A stretch of 9,175 nucleotides of DNA. It comes from Brevundimonas sp. (GTDB taxonomy: Bacteria; Pseudomonadota; Alphaproteobacteria; Caulobacterales; Caulobacteraceae). Positions 1 through 8,862 of the stretch are shown in pieces. How positions within the stretch are numbered: the first letter of the stretch is position 1; every line of letters begins with the position of its first letter. The DNA lies in contig NZ_JAVHLH010000099.1 of assembly GCF_031082345.1 (NCBI RefSeq), positions 1 through 9,175 of the forward strand, given 5' to 3'. The translations under genes and the position numbers were made by a program. The notes below the pieces were generated by a model. The model saw only the letters and a program-made list of their open reading frames with translations. It was not told the DNA's origin and did no database searches.

Positions 1-1
1 G

Positions 2-981
2 GCCGAGCTGATCGGCGCCGATCCGACGGCGATCGTGTTCTCGTCGGGCGGCACGGAATCGAACGCCCAGGCGATCCAGAGCGCGCTGGCGGCGGGCTGC
101 GAGCGGCTGATCGTCGGCGCGACCGAGCATCCGTGCGTGGCCGAGGCGGCCAATGTCAGCGGCCGGCCGGTCGAGATCCTGCCGGTCGACGCGAACGGGG
201 TGGTCGACCTGGCGTGGCTGGCCGAGGCGCTGGCGCGGCCGGGCCGGGCGGTGGTCGCCATCCACCATGCCAACAATGAGAGCGGCGTGATCCAGCCGAT
301 CGAGGCGGCCGCGAAGCTGGTGCGCGAGGCCGGCGGCTGGCTGCACGTCGACGCCATCCAGACGGCGGGCAAGATCGCGGTCGACATGCGCACGCTGGAC
401 GCGGACACCCTGACCCTGTCGGCGCACAAGCTCGGCGGGCCCCAGGGCGTCGGCGCACTGGTGTCGAAGGAAGGTGTTCCGGTCATCCGCACCCTGCACG
501 GGGCGGGGCAGGAGCGGGGGCTGCGCGCCGGCACCGAGAACGTGCCGGGCATCGCCGGCTTCGGCGCGGCGGCCGAATGCGCCGTGCGCGACCTGCCTCT
601 GGCGGCGGAACACAAGGGGTGGCGGGATGCGGCCGAGGCGAAGGTGGCGGCCGTCGGCGCGACCATCATCGGCGGGGCGGCGGAGCGCCTGCCCAACACC
701 CTGTTCATGGCCGTCGAGGGCTGGGACAGCCCGCAGCAGCTGATCACCCTCGACCTGGTCGGCGTGATGGTGTCGGCGGGCTCGGCCTGTTCGTCGGGCA
801 AGACCAAGCCCTCGAAGACGATCTCGGCCATGGGGCTGGACCATCTGGCGACCGGCGGGGTCCGGGTCTCGGGCGGTTGGGGCACGGTCGAAGGCGACTG
901 GGACCGGTTCGCCGGGGCCTGGGTCGCCGCCTGGGAAAAATATCGCGCGCGCCACTCGGACCGCGTGAAGGAAGTCGCCTG

Positions 982-982
<1 letters not shown>
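2..982 (+). CDS. iscS: Cysteine desulfurase, IscS/NifS type (group I), 5' partial
   Basis: A pyridoxal-phosphate enzyme that converts L-cysteine to L-alanine and leaves a persulfide on its active-site cysteine, supplying sulfur for Fe-S clusters in the cytoplasm. The frame is open to the left edge, so 326 C-terminal residues are visible and roughly 45-60 N-terminal residues are missing. The cofactor-binding GTESN motif is near the start. The conserved histidine of TEHPC is at 128-130, the aspartate lies in HVDAIQ, and the Schiff-base lysine of SAHKLGG is at 428-430. The catalytic cysteine sits in the GSACSSG loop at 788-790, a group I hallmark that separates it from the SufS downstream. The GTG at 35 is an internal valine codon, not a start. 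The stop overlaps the sufB start by one base (TGATG). Being first in a suf operon fits the alphaproteobacterial isc-suf arrangement, where iscR usually lies just upstream. Family call certain; the iscS name is by type and position. Confidence 0.93.
968..972 (+). promoter_or_regulatory. Ribosome binding site for sufB
   Basis: AAGGA inside the end of the cysteine desulfurase gene, 9 bases before the ATG at 982. It supports the start that overlaps the preceding stop codon by one base. Confidence 0.6.
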
Positions 983-2444
<1,462 letters not shown>

Positions 2445-2448
<4 letters not shown>

Positions 2449-2732
2449 GGGAGGCTTCGCATCCGCGCCATCCGCCCTTCGCGCTCGTCTTGGTGGGAAG
2501 TTATGTGCTGGCTGCTGCCTCCGCGGCCGTAACGGCAATCACCTGGATCGAAGGCTTCCTGTGGGTGGGCGGGGTGCTTTGTGTCGCGTGGCTCGCCTTG
2601 GTCGGATGGGCCTTTTCGGAGTTTCGGGCACGCGCCGCGTGGGCCTTGCTCGGACTCATCATCCTGAACCCGCTGACGATCATCTACGCTGGTCTGCACT
2701 ACACCTGCGCCGTCAATTTCGCCTGTCTTTGA
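2445..2732 (+). CDS. Small three-helix membrane protein of unknown function between sufB and sufC
   Basis: I do not recognise this 95-residue protein. It starts with a GTG that overlaps the sufB stop (GTGA), preceded by a good ribosome binding site, and ends 14 bases before sufC. After a short N-terminus with several His, Arg and Pro residues, three hydrophobic stretches stand out at about residues 12-33, 36-57 and 64-84, separated by a Trp-Ile-Glu turn and by an Arg-containing loop near 59-63. There are cysteines at 46, 88 and 94, the last two in a short C-terminal tail. There is no signal-peptidase site or enzymatic motif that I can name. Base composition is lower than next door: about 64% G+C over 2461-2700 by hand count, against about 72% over the last full line of sufB sampled. 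It also uses codons rare in its neighbours (GTA, GGA, AGT, CTT, TTT, TGT). This may mean later acquisition or weak codon selection. Its position suggests co-expression with SUF genes; a role in cluster assembly is speculation. Confidence 0.7.
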
Positions 2733-2746
2733 AGCAAGTTCTGAAA

Positions 2747-3492
<746 letters not shown>

Positions 3493-3496
<4 letters not shown>

Positions 3497-4521
3497 GCGC
3501 GCTTCCCGTCATCGATCTGAAGGACGCGTCCAGCTTCCCCTCGCGGCGCGTCGAGGCGTGGAAATACAGCGACCTGCGGAAATATCTGCGCGAGGCGCCC
3601 GCGCCGTCGCCGTCGGCGGCGATCTCGATCACCGGGGGCGGCCCGTTCGAGGCGCTGGGCGGCGAGGCCATGGTGTTCGTCAATGGTCGCGCCGTGGGGG
3701 CGAGCGCCTTCATGGGCTCGGGCCGGCAGACCGTGCGGCTGCGCTTCCTCTCTAGGGCGACGGACACGGGACACGCGGCGACCGCCCGCATCTCGGCGCG
3801 GGCCGGGGCGAAGCTGCTGATCCTCGAGACGCATGAGGGCCGGGGCTCGGCCTATGTGGCGCACAACCGGCTGGAGCTGGACGTGGCGCGCGACGCCGAG
3901 GTCACCCGCATCGTCCTGACCGACGAGCCGGAGGATGCGATCTCGATCACCCAGGCCGAGGTGCGGGTCGAGGCCGGCGGCCGCTATCGCCAGACCATCG
4001 CCACGACGGGCGCGAAGCTGCAACGGCTGGAGACCGAGGTGCGGCATCCGGGGCAGGGCGCCGATGTTCGCGTCGACGGGCTCTATGTCCTGTCGGATGC
4101 GCGGCAGGCGGACCTGACTTCGGTGGTCGACCACGTCGGCGCCGACGGCGCGACCTCCCAGCTGACCAAGGGCGTCGTCCGCGACACCGCCCGCGGCGTC
4201 TTCCAGGGCAAGATCATCGTCGAGCGCGGGGCCGACGGCACGGATGCCCGCATGGGCCACCACGCCCTGATCCTGGGCGAACGGGCCGAGGTCGACGCCA
4301 AGCCGGAGCTGGTCATCTACGCCGACGACGTGCAGTGCGCCCACGGGAACACGATCGGCAATCTGGACCCGGCGGCGCTGTTCTATCTGCAGCAGCGCGG
4401 GATTCCGTTAAACGAGGCGCGGGCCGTGCTGACCGAGGCGTTTCTGGTCGAGGTCGTCGACCGGATCGAGGACGAGGGCGCGCGGGAGGTGGTGCGGGAA
4501 TGGCTGACGGCTCGCCTGTGA
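3493..4521 (+). CDS. sufD: Fe-S cluster assembly protein SufD, short form
   Basis: Partner of SufB in the SufBC2D scaffold, needed in E. coli for iron acquisition and a functional complex. It has 342 residues, against 423 in E. coli. The protein begins almost directly at the conserved SRRVEAWKYSDL region, so the N-terminal helical region of roughly 60-80 residues that precedes it in E. coli is absent. The beta-helix core follows. The C-terminal CAHGNTIG holds Cys282 and His284, matching the E. coli CTHG motif with His360. The closing LFYLQQRGI stretch is shared with SufB. The GTG at 3493 overlaps the sufC stop (GTGA). The open frame upstream of it is only a shadow of sufC and offers no helical domain. 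The 3' end overlaps sufS by 22 bases. The family is certain; the shortened N-terminus is the oddity. Confidence 0.95.
4484..4489 (+). promoter_or_regulatory. Ribosome binding site deciding the sufS start
   Basis: GGGAGG near the end of sufD, 10 bases before the ATG at 4500. The alternative GTG at 4518 would give a tidy GTGA overlap but has no comparable purine tract before it, so the ATG is preferred. Confidence 0.55.
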
Positions 4522-5738
4522 CCCGCTTTGACGCGCAGGCCGCGCGGGCCCAGTTCCCGATCCTGTCCCGACAGGTGAACGGCAAGCCGCTGGTCTATCT
4601 CGACTCGGCCGCCTCGGCGCAGAAGCCGCGGGCGGTGATCGACGCCATGGTGCGGTCGATGGAGGGCAGCTACGCCAACGTCCATCGCGGCCTGCATACC
4701 CTGGCCAATGAGACGACCGAGGCCTTCGAGACGGCGCGCGAGAGCGTGGCGCGGTTCCTCAACGCCGAAACGCCCGACAACATCGTCTGGACCAAGGGCG
4801 GGACCGAGGCGATCAATCTGGTGGCGGCCGGAATCGGCCAGTCCATCCAGCCCGGCGACGAGATCATCGTCAGCGAGATGGAGCATCACTCCAACATCGT
4901 GCCCTGGCACCTGCTGCGCGAGCGGCGCGGGGCGGTGCTGAAGTGGATTCCGGTGCTGGACGACGGGTCGCTGGACATGGCGGCCTACGCCGACCTGCTG
5001 GGACCGAAGACGAAGGTCGTCGCCGTCACCCACATGTCCAATGTGCTGGGCACGGTGAATCCGGTCGCGGAGATCACCCGGCTGGCCCAGGCCGCCGGAG
5101 CGCGGGTGCTGATCGACGGCTGCCAGGGGGCGGTGCACGCGGTCCCCGACGTGCAGGCCATCGGCTGCGACTTCTACGTCTTCACCGGCCACAAGCTGTA
5201 CGGACCGTCGGGCATCGGCGCCCTGTACGGCACGGCGGAGGCGCTGGAGGCGCTGCCGCCGTATCAGGGCGGCGGCGAGATGATCGAGACCGTGACCCGG
5301 GACGAGGTCCGGTATGCGAAGCCCCCGCACCGGTTCGAGGCCGGAACGCCGCCGATCGTCGAGGCCATCGGCTTGGGCGCGGCCATCGAGTGGCTGTCGC
5401 AGTTCGACCGCGACGCCGTCGCCGCCCACGAGCGCGCCCTCTACGACCATGCCCGCGCGCGGCTGGACGGCGTCAACTGGCTGCGGGTGATCGGCGAGGC
5501 GGACGGGAAGGGGGCGATCCTGACCTTCACCGTCGACGGCGCCCACGCCCACGACATCGCCCAGGTGATGGATCGCTATGGCGTCGCCGTGCGCGCCGGC
5601 CTGCACTGCGCCGAGCCGCTGGCCGCGCGGTTCGGCCTGACCTCGAGCGCGCGCGCCTCCTTCGCCCTATATAACACCACAGAGGACGCCGACGCCTTCG
5701 TCGACGCCCTCATCAAGGCCCGTGAGTTCTTCGCATGA
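4500..5738 (+). CDS. sufS: Cysteine desulfurase SufS (group II)
   Basis: A pyridoxal-phosphate enzyme that mobilises sulfur from cysteine for the SufBCD scaffold. It has 412 residues, typical for SufS (about 406-415). Cofactor-site residues are His129 in EMEHHSN, the aspartate of LIDGCQG, and Schiff-base Lys232 in FTGHKLYGPSG. The catalytic Cys370 is in RAGLHCAEPL, the short cysteine loop of group II enzymes. Each of His129, Lys232 and Cys370 is shifted by six from the E. coli residues (123, 226, 364), which supports the ATG at 4500. A GTG at 4518 is a possible but less supported start. The gene overlaps sufD by 22 bases, and its stop overlaps sufT (ATGA). Group II enzymes normally need a SufE or SufU partner; neither is present in this window. 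This is the second desulfurase of the operon and is clearly distinct from the first in its active-site loop. Confidence 0.97.
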   Translation: MADGSPVTRFDAQAARAQFPILSRQVNGKPLVYLDSAASAQKPRAVIDAMVRSMEGSYANVHRGLHTLANETTEAFETARESVARFLNAETPDNIVWTKGGTEAINLVAAGIGQSIQPGDEIIVSEMEHHSNIVPWHLLRERRGAVLKWIPVLDDGSLDMAAYADLLGPKTKVVAVTHMSNVLGTVNPVAEITRLAQAAGARVLIDGCQGAVHAVPDVQAIGCDFYVFTGHKLYGPSGIGALYGTAEALEALPPYQGGGEMIETVTRDEVRYAKPPHRFEAGTPPIVEAIGLGAAIEWLSQFDRDAVAAHERALYDHARARLDGVNWLRVIGEADGKGAILTFTVDGAHAHDIAQVMDRYGVAVRAGLHCAEPLAARFGLTSSARASFALYNTTEDADAFVDALIKAREFFA

Positions 5739-6130
5739 CCACTGAAACCGCCCGCATCACCGACAGCCCCGCCTTCGCGGAGGCGTGGGACGCGCCTCAG
5801 AACGGGGCGCTGTCGCAGGCGGAGATCGACCGTCTGACCGACGACATCATCACGGCGCTGAAGTCGGTGTACGATCCCGAGATCCCGGTCGACATCTATG
5901 AGCTGGGGCTGATCTACAAGGTCGACCTGTCGGACGACCGCGACGTGGCCATCGAGATGACGCTGACCGCGCCCGGCTGTCCGGTGGCGGGCGAGATGCC
6001 CGGCTGGGTCGAGGACGCGGTGAAGAAGGTTCCCGGCGTGCGCTCGGCGCGCGCCGAACTGACCTTCGATCCGCCGTGGGACGCGTCGAAGATGAGCGAC
6101 GAGGCCAAGCTGGCCCTGAACATGTTCTGA
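5735..6130 (+). CDS. sufT: SUF-system protein SufT (DUF59/MIP18 family)
   Basis: Small cytoplasmic protein of the MIP18/DUF59 family. SufT proteins help Fe-S cluster maturation, probably in cluster supply to target proteins. It has 131 residues. Residues 1-30 are a variable N-terminal extension. The DUF59 domain starts near residue 31 and contains the signature DPEIPVDIYELGLIY at 47-61. The conserved cysteine, Cys82, is in LTAPGCPVAGE, and the family-typical TFDPPWD follows. The ATG overlaps the sufS stop (ATGA); the ribosome binding site is weak, so translation is probably coupled to sufS. A PaaD-type phenylacetate protein has the same fold, but the suf context settles the call. Confidence 0.93.
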   Translation: MTTETARITDSPAFAEAWDAPQNGALSQAEIDRLTDDIITALKSVYDPEIPVDIYELGLIYKVDLSDDRDVAIEMTLTAPGCPVAGEMPGWVEDAVKKVPGVRSARAELTFDPPWDASKMSDEAKLALNMF

Positions 6131-6133
6131 GGA
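6129..6133 (+). promoter_or_regulatory. Ribosome binding site deciding the sufA start
   Basis: GAGGA overlapping the sufT stop. It lies 4 bases before the ATG at 6138 but only one base before the in-frame GTG at 6135, so the ATG is the more credible start. Confidence 0.5.
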
Positions 6134-6137
6134 CGTG

Positions 6138-6533
6138 ATGACCGAGCTTCAGACTACGACCCGCCAACGCCGGCCCCGCCCCAAGGCGGTGTCGCTGACC
6201 GACGCCGCCGCCGCGCGCGTGCGCGAGATCATGGCCAAGGCGGACACGCCCGCCGTGGGCATCCGCGTCGGGGTCAAGAACGGCGGTTGCGCCGGGCAGG
6301 AGTACACCTTCGCCTATGCCGAGACGATCGAGCCGCTGGACGAGGTGGTCGAGGACAAGGGCGTCACCATTCTGATCGACCCCAAGGCGGTGCTGTTCCT
6401 GATCGGCTCGGAGATCGACTACGAGACCACGAAGCTGGCGTCGAAATTCGTGTTCCGGAATCCGAACCAGACCGACGCCTGCGGCTGCGGCGAGAGCGTC
6501 ACCATCGTGCCGGCGCTCGGCGACGCGAACTGA
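6138..6533 (+). CDS. sufA: A-type Fe-S carrier protein SufA (HesB/IscA family)
   Basis: A-type carrier thought to accept clusters from the SufBCD scaffold and pass them to apo-proteins. It has 131 residues. An Arg/Pro/Lys-rich N-terminal tail of about 16 residues precedes the single Fe-S biogenesis domain. The three ligand cysteines are present: Cys51 in NGGCAGQEY, and Cys115 and Cys117 in ACGCGES. The spacing of 63 residues between Cys51 and Cys115 fits the family. The first motif reads GCAG where GCSG is the usual form. A GTG start at 6135 would add one residue. The gene starts 7 bases after sufT and stops one base before the next gene. Confidence 0.95.
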   Translation: MTELQTTTRQRRPRPKAVSLTDAAAARVREIMAKADTPAVGIRVGVKNGGCAGQEYTFAYAETIEPLDEVVEDKGVTILIDPKAVLFLIGSEIDYETTKLASKFVFRNPNQTDACGCGESVTIVPALGDAN

Positions 6534-6534
6534 C

Positions 6535-6891
6535 GTGGCCTATGACCCGGAGTTCGGCGCCTGGGTCCGCGAGCATTTCGCCGGCCTCGGCCCGATCGAG
6601 ATCAAGCCGATGTTCGGCGCGGCCAGCGTCTATGCCGACGGCCTGATCTTCGCCCTGCTGGACGACGGTGTGATCTGGATGAAGGCCGACGAGCACAACC
6701 GCGCGGCGCTGGAGGCCACGGGCGCCCGCCAGATCACCTATGCGTCGAAGGACGGCAAGGTCATGGCCATGCCCTACTGGAGCCTGCCGGACAGCGCCGT
6801 GGACGACCCCGACGAGGCGGTCGAGTGGGCCCGACAGTCGCTGGAGGCCGCGCGGCGCAAGGCGGCGCTCAAGAAGCCGCGGAAGCGCTAG
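6535..6891 (+). CDS. TfoX N-terminal domain protein, stand-alone
   Basis: A 118-residue protein covering only the TfoX N-terminal domain. The diagnostic stretch is KPMFGAASVYADGLIFALL at about residues 25-43, followed by a WMKAD segment and a late MPYWSLPD stretch. The C-terminus is a basic tail (AALKKPRKR). The E. coli competence regulator Sxy/TfoX (209 residues) has this domain plus a C-terminal one that is missing here, so a competence role cannot be assumed; the function of stand-alone members is not established to my knowledge. The GTG start lies one base after the sufA stop with no clear ribosome binding site, so coupled translation from sufA is likely. The last 23 bases overlap the convergent acyltransferase gene. 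Its place as last gene of the suf operon is seen directly; any link to Fe-S metabolism is inference. Confidence 0.88.
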   Translation: MAYDPEFGAWVREHFAGLGPIEIKPMFGAASVYADGLIFALLDDGVIWMKADEHNRAALEATGARQITYASKDGKVMAMPYWSLPDSAVDDPDEAVEWARQSLEAARRKAALKKPRKR

Positions 6892-7663
6892 GCCGGGCCT
6901 CCGGTCGCCGGGCTTCGTCGGGGGTCGGAACCTGCACCGCCGGCGTGACCGCTCCACCCGTGGCCTCGGCGACGAGTTCGGCGGTCTTGCCTTCCACCGC
7001 CGCCTCGAGGCGGGCGAGGAATTCATCCTTGGGCAGGCCGGTGGGGATGGGGTCGAGAAACTCCAGCGTGGCGACGCCCGGATGCTTTTCGAACGCCTCC
7101 TGCGGCCAGAACAGGCCGAGGTTGGTGGCCAGGGGCACCACTGGCATGTCGAAGTCGCGATACATGTGCCAGACGCCGGAGCGGTAGCGGAATTTCTCGC
7201 CCACCTTCGCCAGGTTGCCTTCGGGATAGATCAGGATCTTGCGGCCGGCGGCATGGGCGTCGGCGGCGCGCTGCTGCAGCGCCTCGCGCGCTTCGCGTCC
7301 GCCGCAGTTGTTGACCACGATGGCTCCGAGCTTGCGCAGCACCGTGCCGAGCAGGGGGAATTTCTCCAGGTGATCGCCGGTGACGAAGGCGAGGTCGTCG
7401 AACTGGTCGTAGGTGGCGAAGCCGTCGCCCCAGCTCTGGTGTTTGGAGGCGATGATGAAGGCGCCGGTCGGCAGCCGCTCCTTGCCGCGGGCTTCGATCC
7501 GGATGCCGGCGAAGAGGCGCATCGCCTGCACCATCCGCTTCACATAGCGGCGGATGATCCAGCTGGTGGCGCCGCGTCCGGGTGCCAGGGCCGCGAAGGC
7601 CGCCGCCGAGGCGTAGAGGATCGACAGGAGCCAGTAGGCGAGGTTGAAGGCCAAGCTTCGCAT
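6869..7663 (-). CDS. Lysophospholipid (1-acyl-glycerol-3-phosphate) acyltransferase family, PlsC type
   Basis: Likely transfers an acyl chain to a lysophospholipid such as lysophosphatidic acid at the inner membrane. It has 264 residues. A hydrophobic helix at about residues 5-27 could anchor it in the membrane. The catalytic HX4D motif is KHQSWGD with His75 and Asp80. The substrate-binding motif III reads YPEGN at 146-150 rather than the usual FPEGT, and the VPLATNLG segment near residue 200 matches the late conserved block. The last 25-30 residues form a Pro/Ala/Arg-rich tail outside the domain. The ribosome binding site before the ATG at 7663 is weak. The start is 31 bases downstream of the diguanylate cyclase stop on the same strand, so the two are probably co-transcribed. 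Its 3' end overlaps the TfoX gene. Exact acyl acceptor unknown; it could be a paralogue of the main PlsC. Confidence 0.9.
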   Translation of the reverse strand: MRSLAFNLAYWLLSILYASAAAFAALAPGRGATSWIIRRYVKRMVQAMRLFAGIRIEARGKERLPTGAFIIASKHQSWGDGFATYDQFDDLAFVTGDHLEKFPLLGTVLRKLGAIVVNNCGGREAREALQQRAADAHAAGRKILIYPEGNLAKVGEKFRYRSGVWHMYRDFDMPVVPLATNLGLFWPQEAFEKHPGVATLEFLDPIPTGLPKDEFLARLEAAVEGKTAELVAEATGGAVTPAVQVPTPDEARRPEARPSASAAS

Positions 7664-7694
7664 CGGGCGACTATGGGGCGAATCGGTCCCGGGT

Positions 7695-8750
7695 CTAGGC
7701 CACGTTGTCCAGCCAGTCGGCGCAGGTCACGCGGTTCCGGCCGGAGCGCTTGGAGGCGTAGAGGGCGGCGTCGGCGCGCCCGAGCAGGCTGGTCGAGGTC
7801 TCGCCGCCGCGCCAGTGGGCGAAGCCGATCGAGACGGTGACGGCGCCGAGGTCGTCATTGGTCGAGCGTCGGCGCAGGGAGCGGGAGCCGATCTCCTTGC
7901 GCACGCTTTCCAGGACCGCCTCCACCTCCGGCAGGGATTCGTCGGGGAAGATCATGGCGAACTCCTCGCCGCCATAACGGGCCGCGACCCGCGTCGGACC
8001 GGCCGCCTTGGCCAGGACGCTGGCCACATAGCGCAGCACCTGGTCGCCGGTCTGGTGGCCCCAGGTGTCGTTGAAGCGTTTGAAGTGGTCGATATCGAGC
8101 ACCGCCAGCGACAGGCGCCCGCCCTTCGTCAGGGCGGTTTCGCAGGCGCTGTCCAACTGTTCGTCGAAGGCCTTGCGGTTGGCCAGGTTGGTCAGGGCGT
8201 CGGTCATCGAGTCGCGGCGCACCTGCTCCAGGTGCTCGCTGAGCCGGGCGATCTCGCGCGTCGAGAGCTCCAGCTTCTTCTCCAGCGTCTCGTTGTCCTG
8301 CTGGATCCTGTGCGTGGCGGTCGACAGGGTGGAGACGATGGCCCGCAGCTGGGGCGCGCCATCCGCGGCGTCCAGACTGCCGGCGGCGCCCTCGAGGGTG
8401 CGGCCATAGTCCGACTGGGCCTTGTGGGCCCGGGAGATGGCTTCGGTCACGCTGGACAGTTCGCGGTCCAGCACCTGCCCCGCGTCGCGGATCTGCTCGG
8501 TCAGCCGACCGCGCGGCAGGTACTCGGCGGCCAGCACCTCGGCCACCTCTTCGGTGAAGGGCTCGGCGGCCTTCAGCATACGCTGTATCTCGCGTCCGAG
8601 CGGTCCCTCCGGTTCGCCGAGATACTGCAGCCAGAGCTCGAAATTCAGCGGGGTCGGCCAGACCGACGCGGCCTCCATCGCTTCGACGGCCCGACGCGCC
8701 AGGGAATAGGCTTCGGGTCCGCGCAGCGTGGTTTCAACCGCTTCAGTCAT
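7695..8750 (-). CDS. dgcB: GGDEF diguanylate cyclase, probable DgcB homologue
   Basis: Makes cyclic di-GMP from two GTP. It has 351 residues and no signal peptide or membrane segment, so it should be cytoplasmic. Residues 1 to about 80 form a conserved-looking region containing PTPLNFELWLQYL. A long, probably helical or coiled-coil segment follows at about 85-180 (LEKKLELSTREIARLSEHL), ideal for dimerisation. The GGDEF domain runs from about 185 to 345, with DSMTDALTNLANRKAFD, DIDHFKRFND and the active-site GGEEF at 260-264. The RxxD inhibitory site that often lies just upstream of the signature is absent (GPTR instead), so classical product inhibition is unlikely. The ATG at 8750 has AGAGGA 5 bases upstream. 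In C. crescentus, DgcB (CC_1850) is a soluble cyclase that promotes attachment and lies near the isc-suf region; that synteny, recalled from memory, is why I use the name. The enzyme call is firm; the orthology is moderate. Confidence 0.9.
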   Translation of the reverse strand: MTEAVETTLRGPEAYSLARRAVEAMEAASVWPTPLNFELWLQYLGEPEGPLGREIQRMLKAAEPFTEEVAEVLAAEYLPRGRLTEQIRDAGQVLDRELSSVTEAISRAHKAQSDYGRTLEGAAGSLDAADGAPQLRAIVSTLSTATHRIQQDNETLEKKLELSTREIARLSEHLEQVRRDSMTDALTNLANRKAFDEQLDSACETALTKGGRLSLAVLDIDHFKRFNDTWGHQTGDQVLRYVASVLAKAAGPTRVAARYGGEEFAMIFPDESLPEVEAVLESVRKEIGSRSLRRRSTNDDLGAVTVSIGFAHWRGGETSTSLLGRADAALYASKRSGRNRVTCADWLDNVA

Positions 8751-8755
8751 CGATG

Positions 8756-8761
8756 TCCTCT
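8756..8761 (-). promoter_or_regulatory. Ribosome binding site for the diguanylate cyclase gene
   Basis: AGAGGA on the - strand, 5 bases before the ATG at 8750. This fixes the start of the cyclase and shows that the - strand is the coding one here. Confidence 0.6.
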
Positions 8762-8814
8762 GGCGGATCGCCTTGAGACGGCGACCTCATGCCGGGACGC
8801 TAGGCCGGGGTTCC

Positions 8815-8829
8815 GTAACGCCGGGTTAA
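8815..8829 (-). promoter_or_regulatory. Candidate CtrA-type binding site upstream of the cyclase gene
   Basis: On the - strand the sequence reads TTAA, seven bases, TTAC, which matches the CtrA consensus TTAA-N7-TTAA at seven of eight positions. It lies 65-79 bases upstream of the cyclase start in an intergenic region of 112 bases. TTAA is rare in DNA this GC-rich. A GATTC site (GANTC, the CcrM methylation target) lies nearby at 8850-8854. I see no convincing -35/-10 pair. Binding is a prediction that depends on the organism having CtrA, as Caulobacterales do. Confidence 0.4.
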
Positions 8830-8862
8830 ACCGGAGCCTCCTCGGCATCGATTCAGGACGGC

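Noticed and set aside
35..37. GTG as a start for the first cysteine desulfurase
   Set aside because: The same frame continues upstream to the window edge with family-like sequence ([18 protein letters not shown]), so this is an internal valine codon.
4518..4520. GTG as an alternative sufS start with a GTGA overlap
   Set aside because: It matches the style of other junctions, but the ATG at 4500 has GGGAGG at a usable distance and gives residue numbering offset by exactly six from E. coli SufS. Not fully excluded.
4383..5606. 407-residue open frame on the - strand opposite sufD and sufS
   Set aside because: Shadow of two certain genes; composition is His/Asp/Arg-rich with no family features or ribosome binding site.
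6880..6930. GC-rich inverted repeats near the end of the suf operon as a terminator
   Set aside because: Only short GGCC/CCGG stems with no T-run, and the region is coding on the - strand.
8820..8834. CCGG-GTTAAA-CCGG inverted repeat as a terminator after the helicase-like gene
   Set aside because: The stem is only four base pairs and there is no T-run on the - strand; it is better explained as part of the candidate CtrA box.
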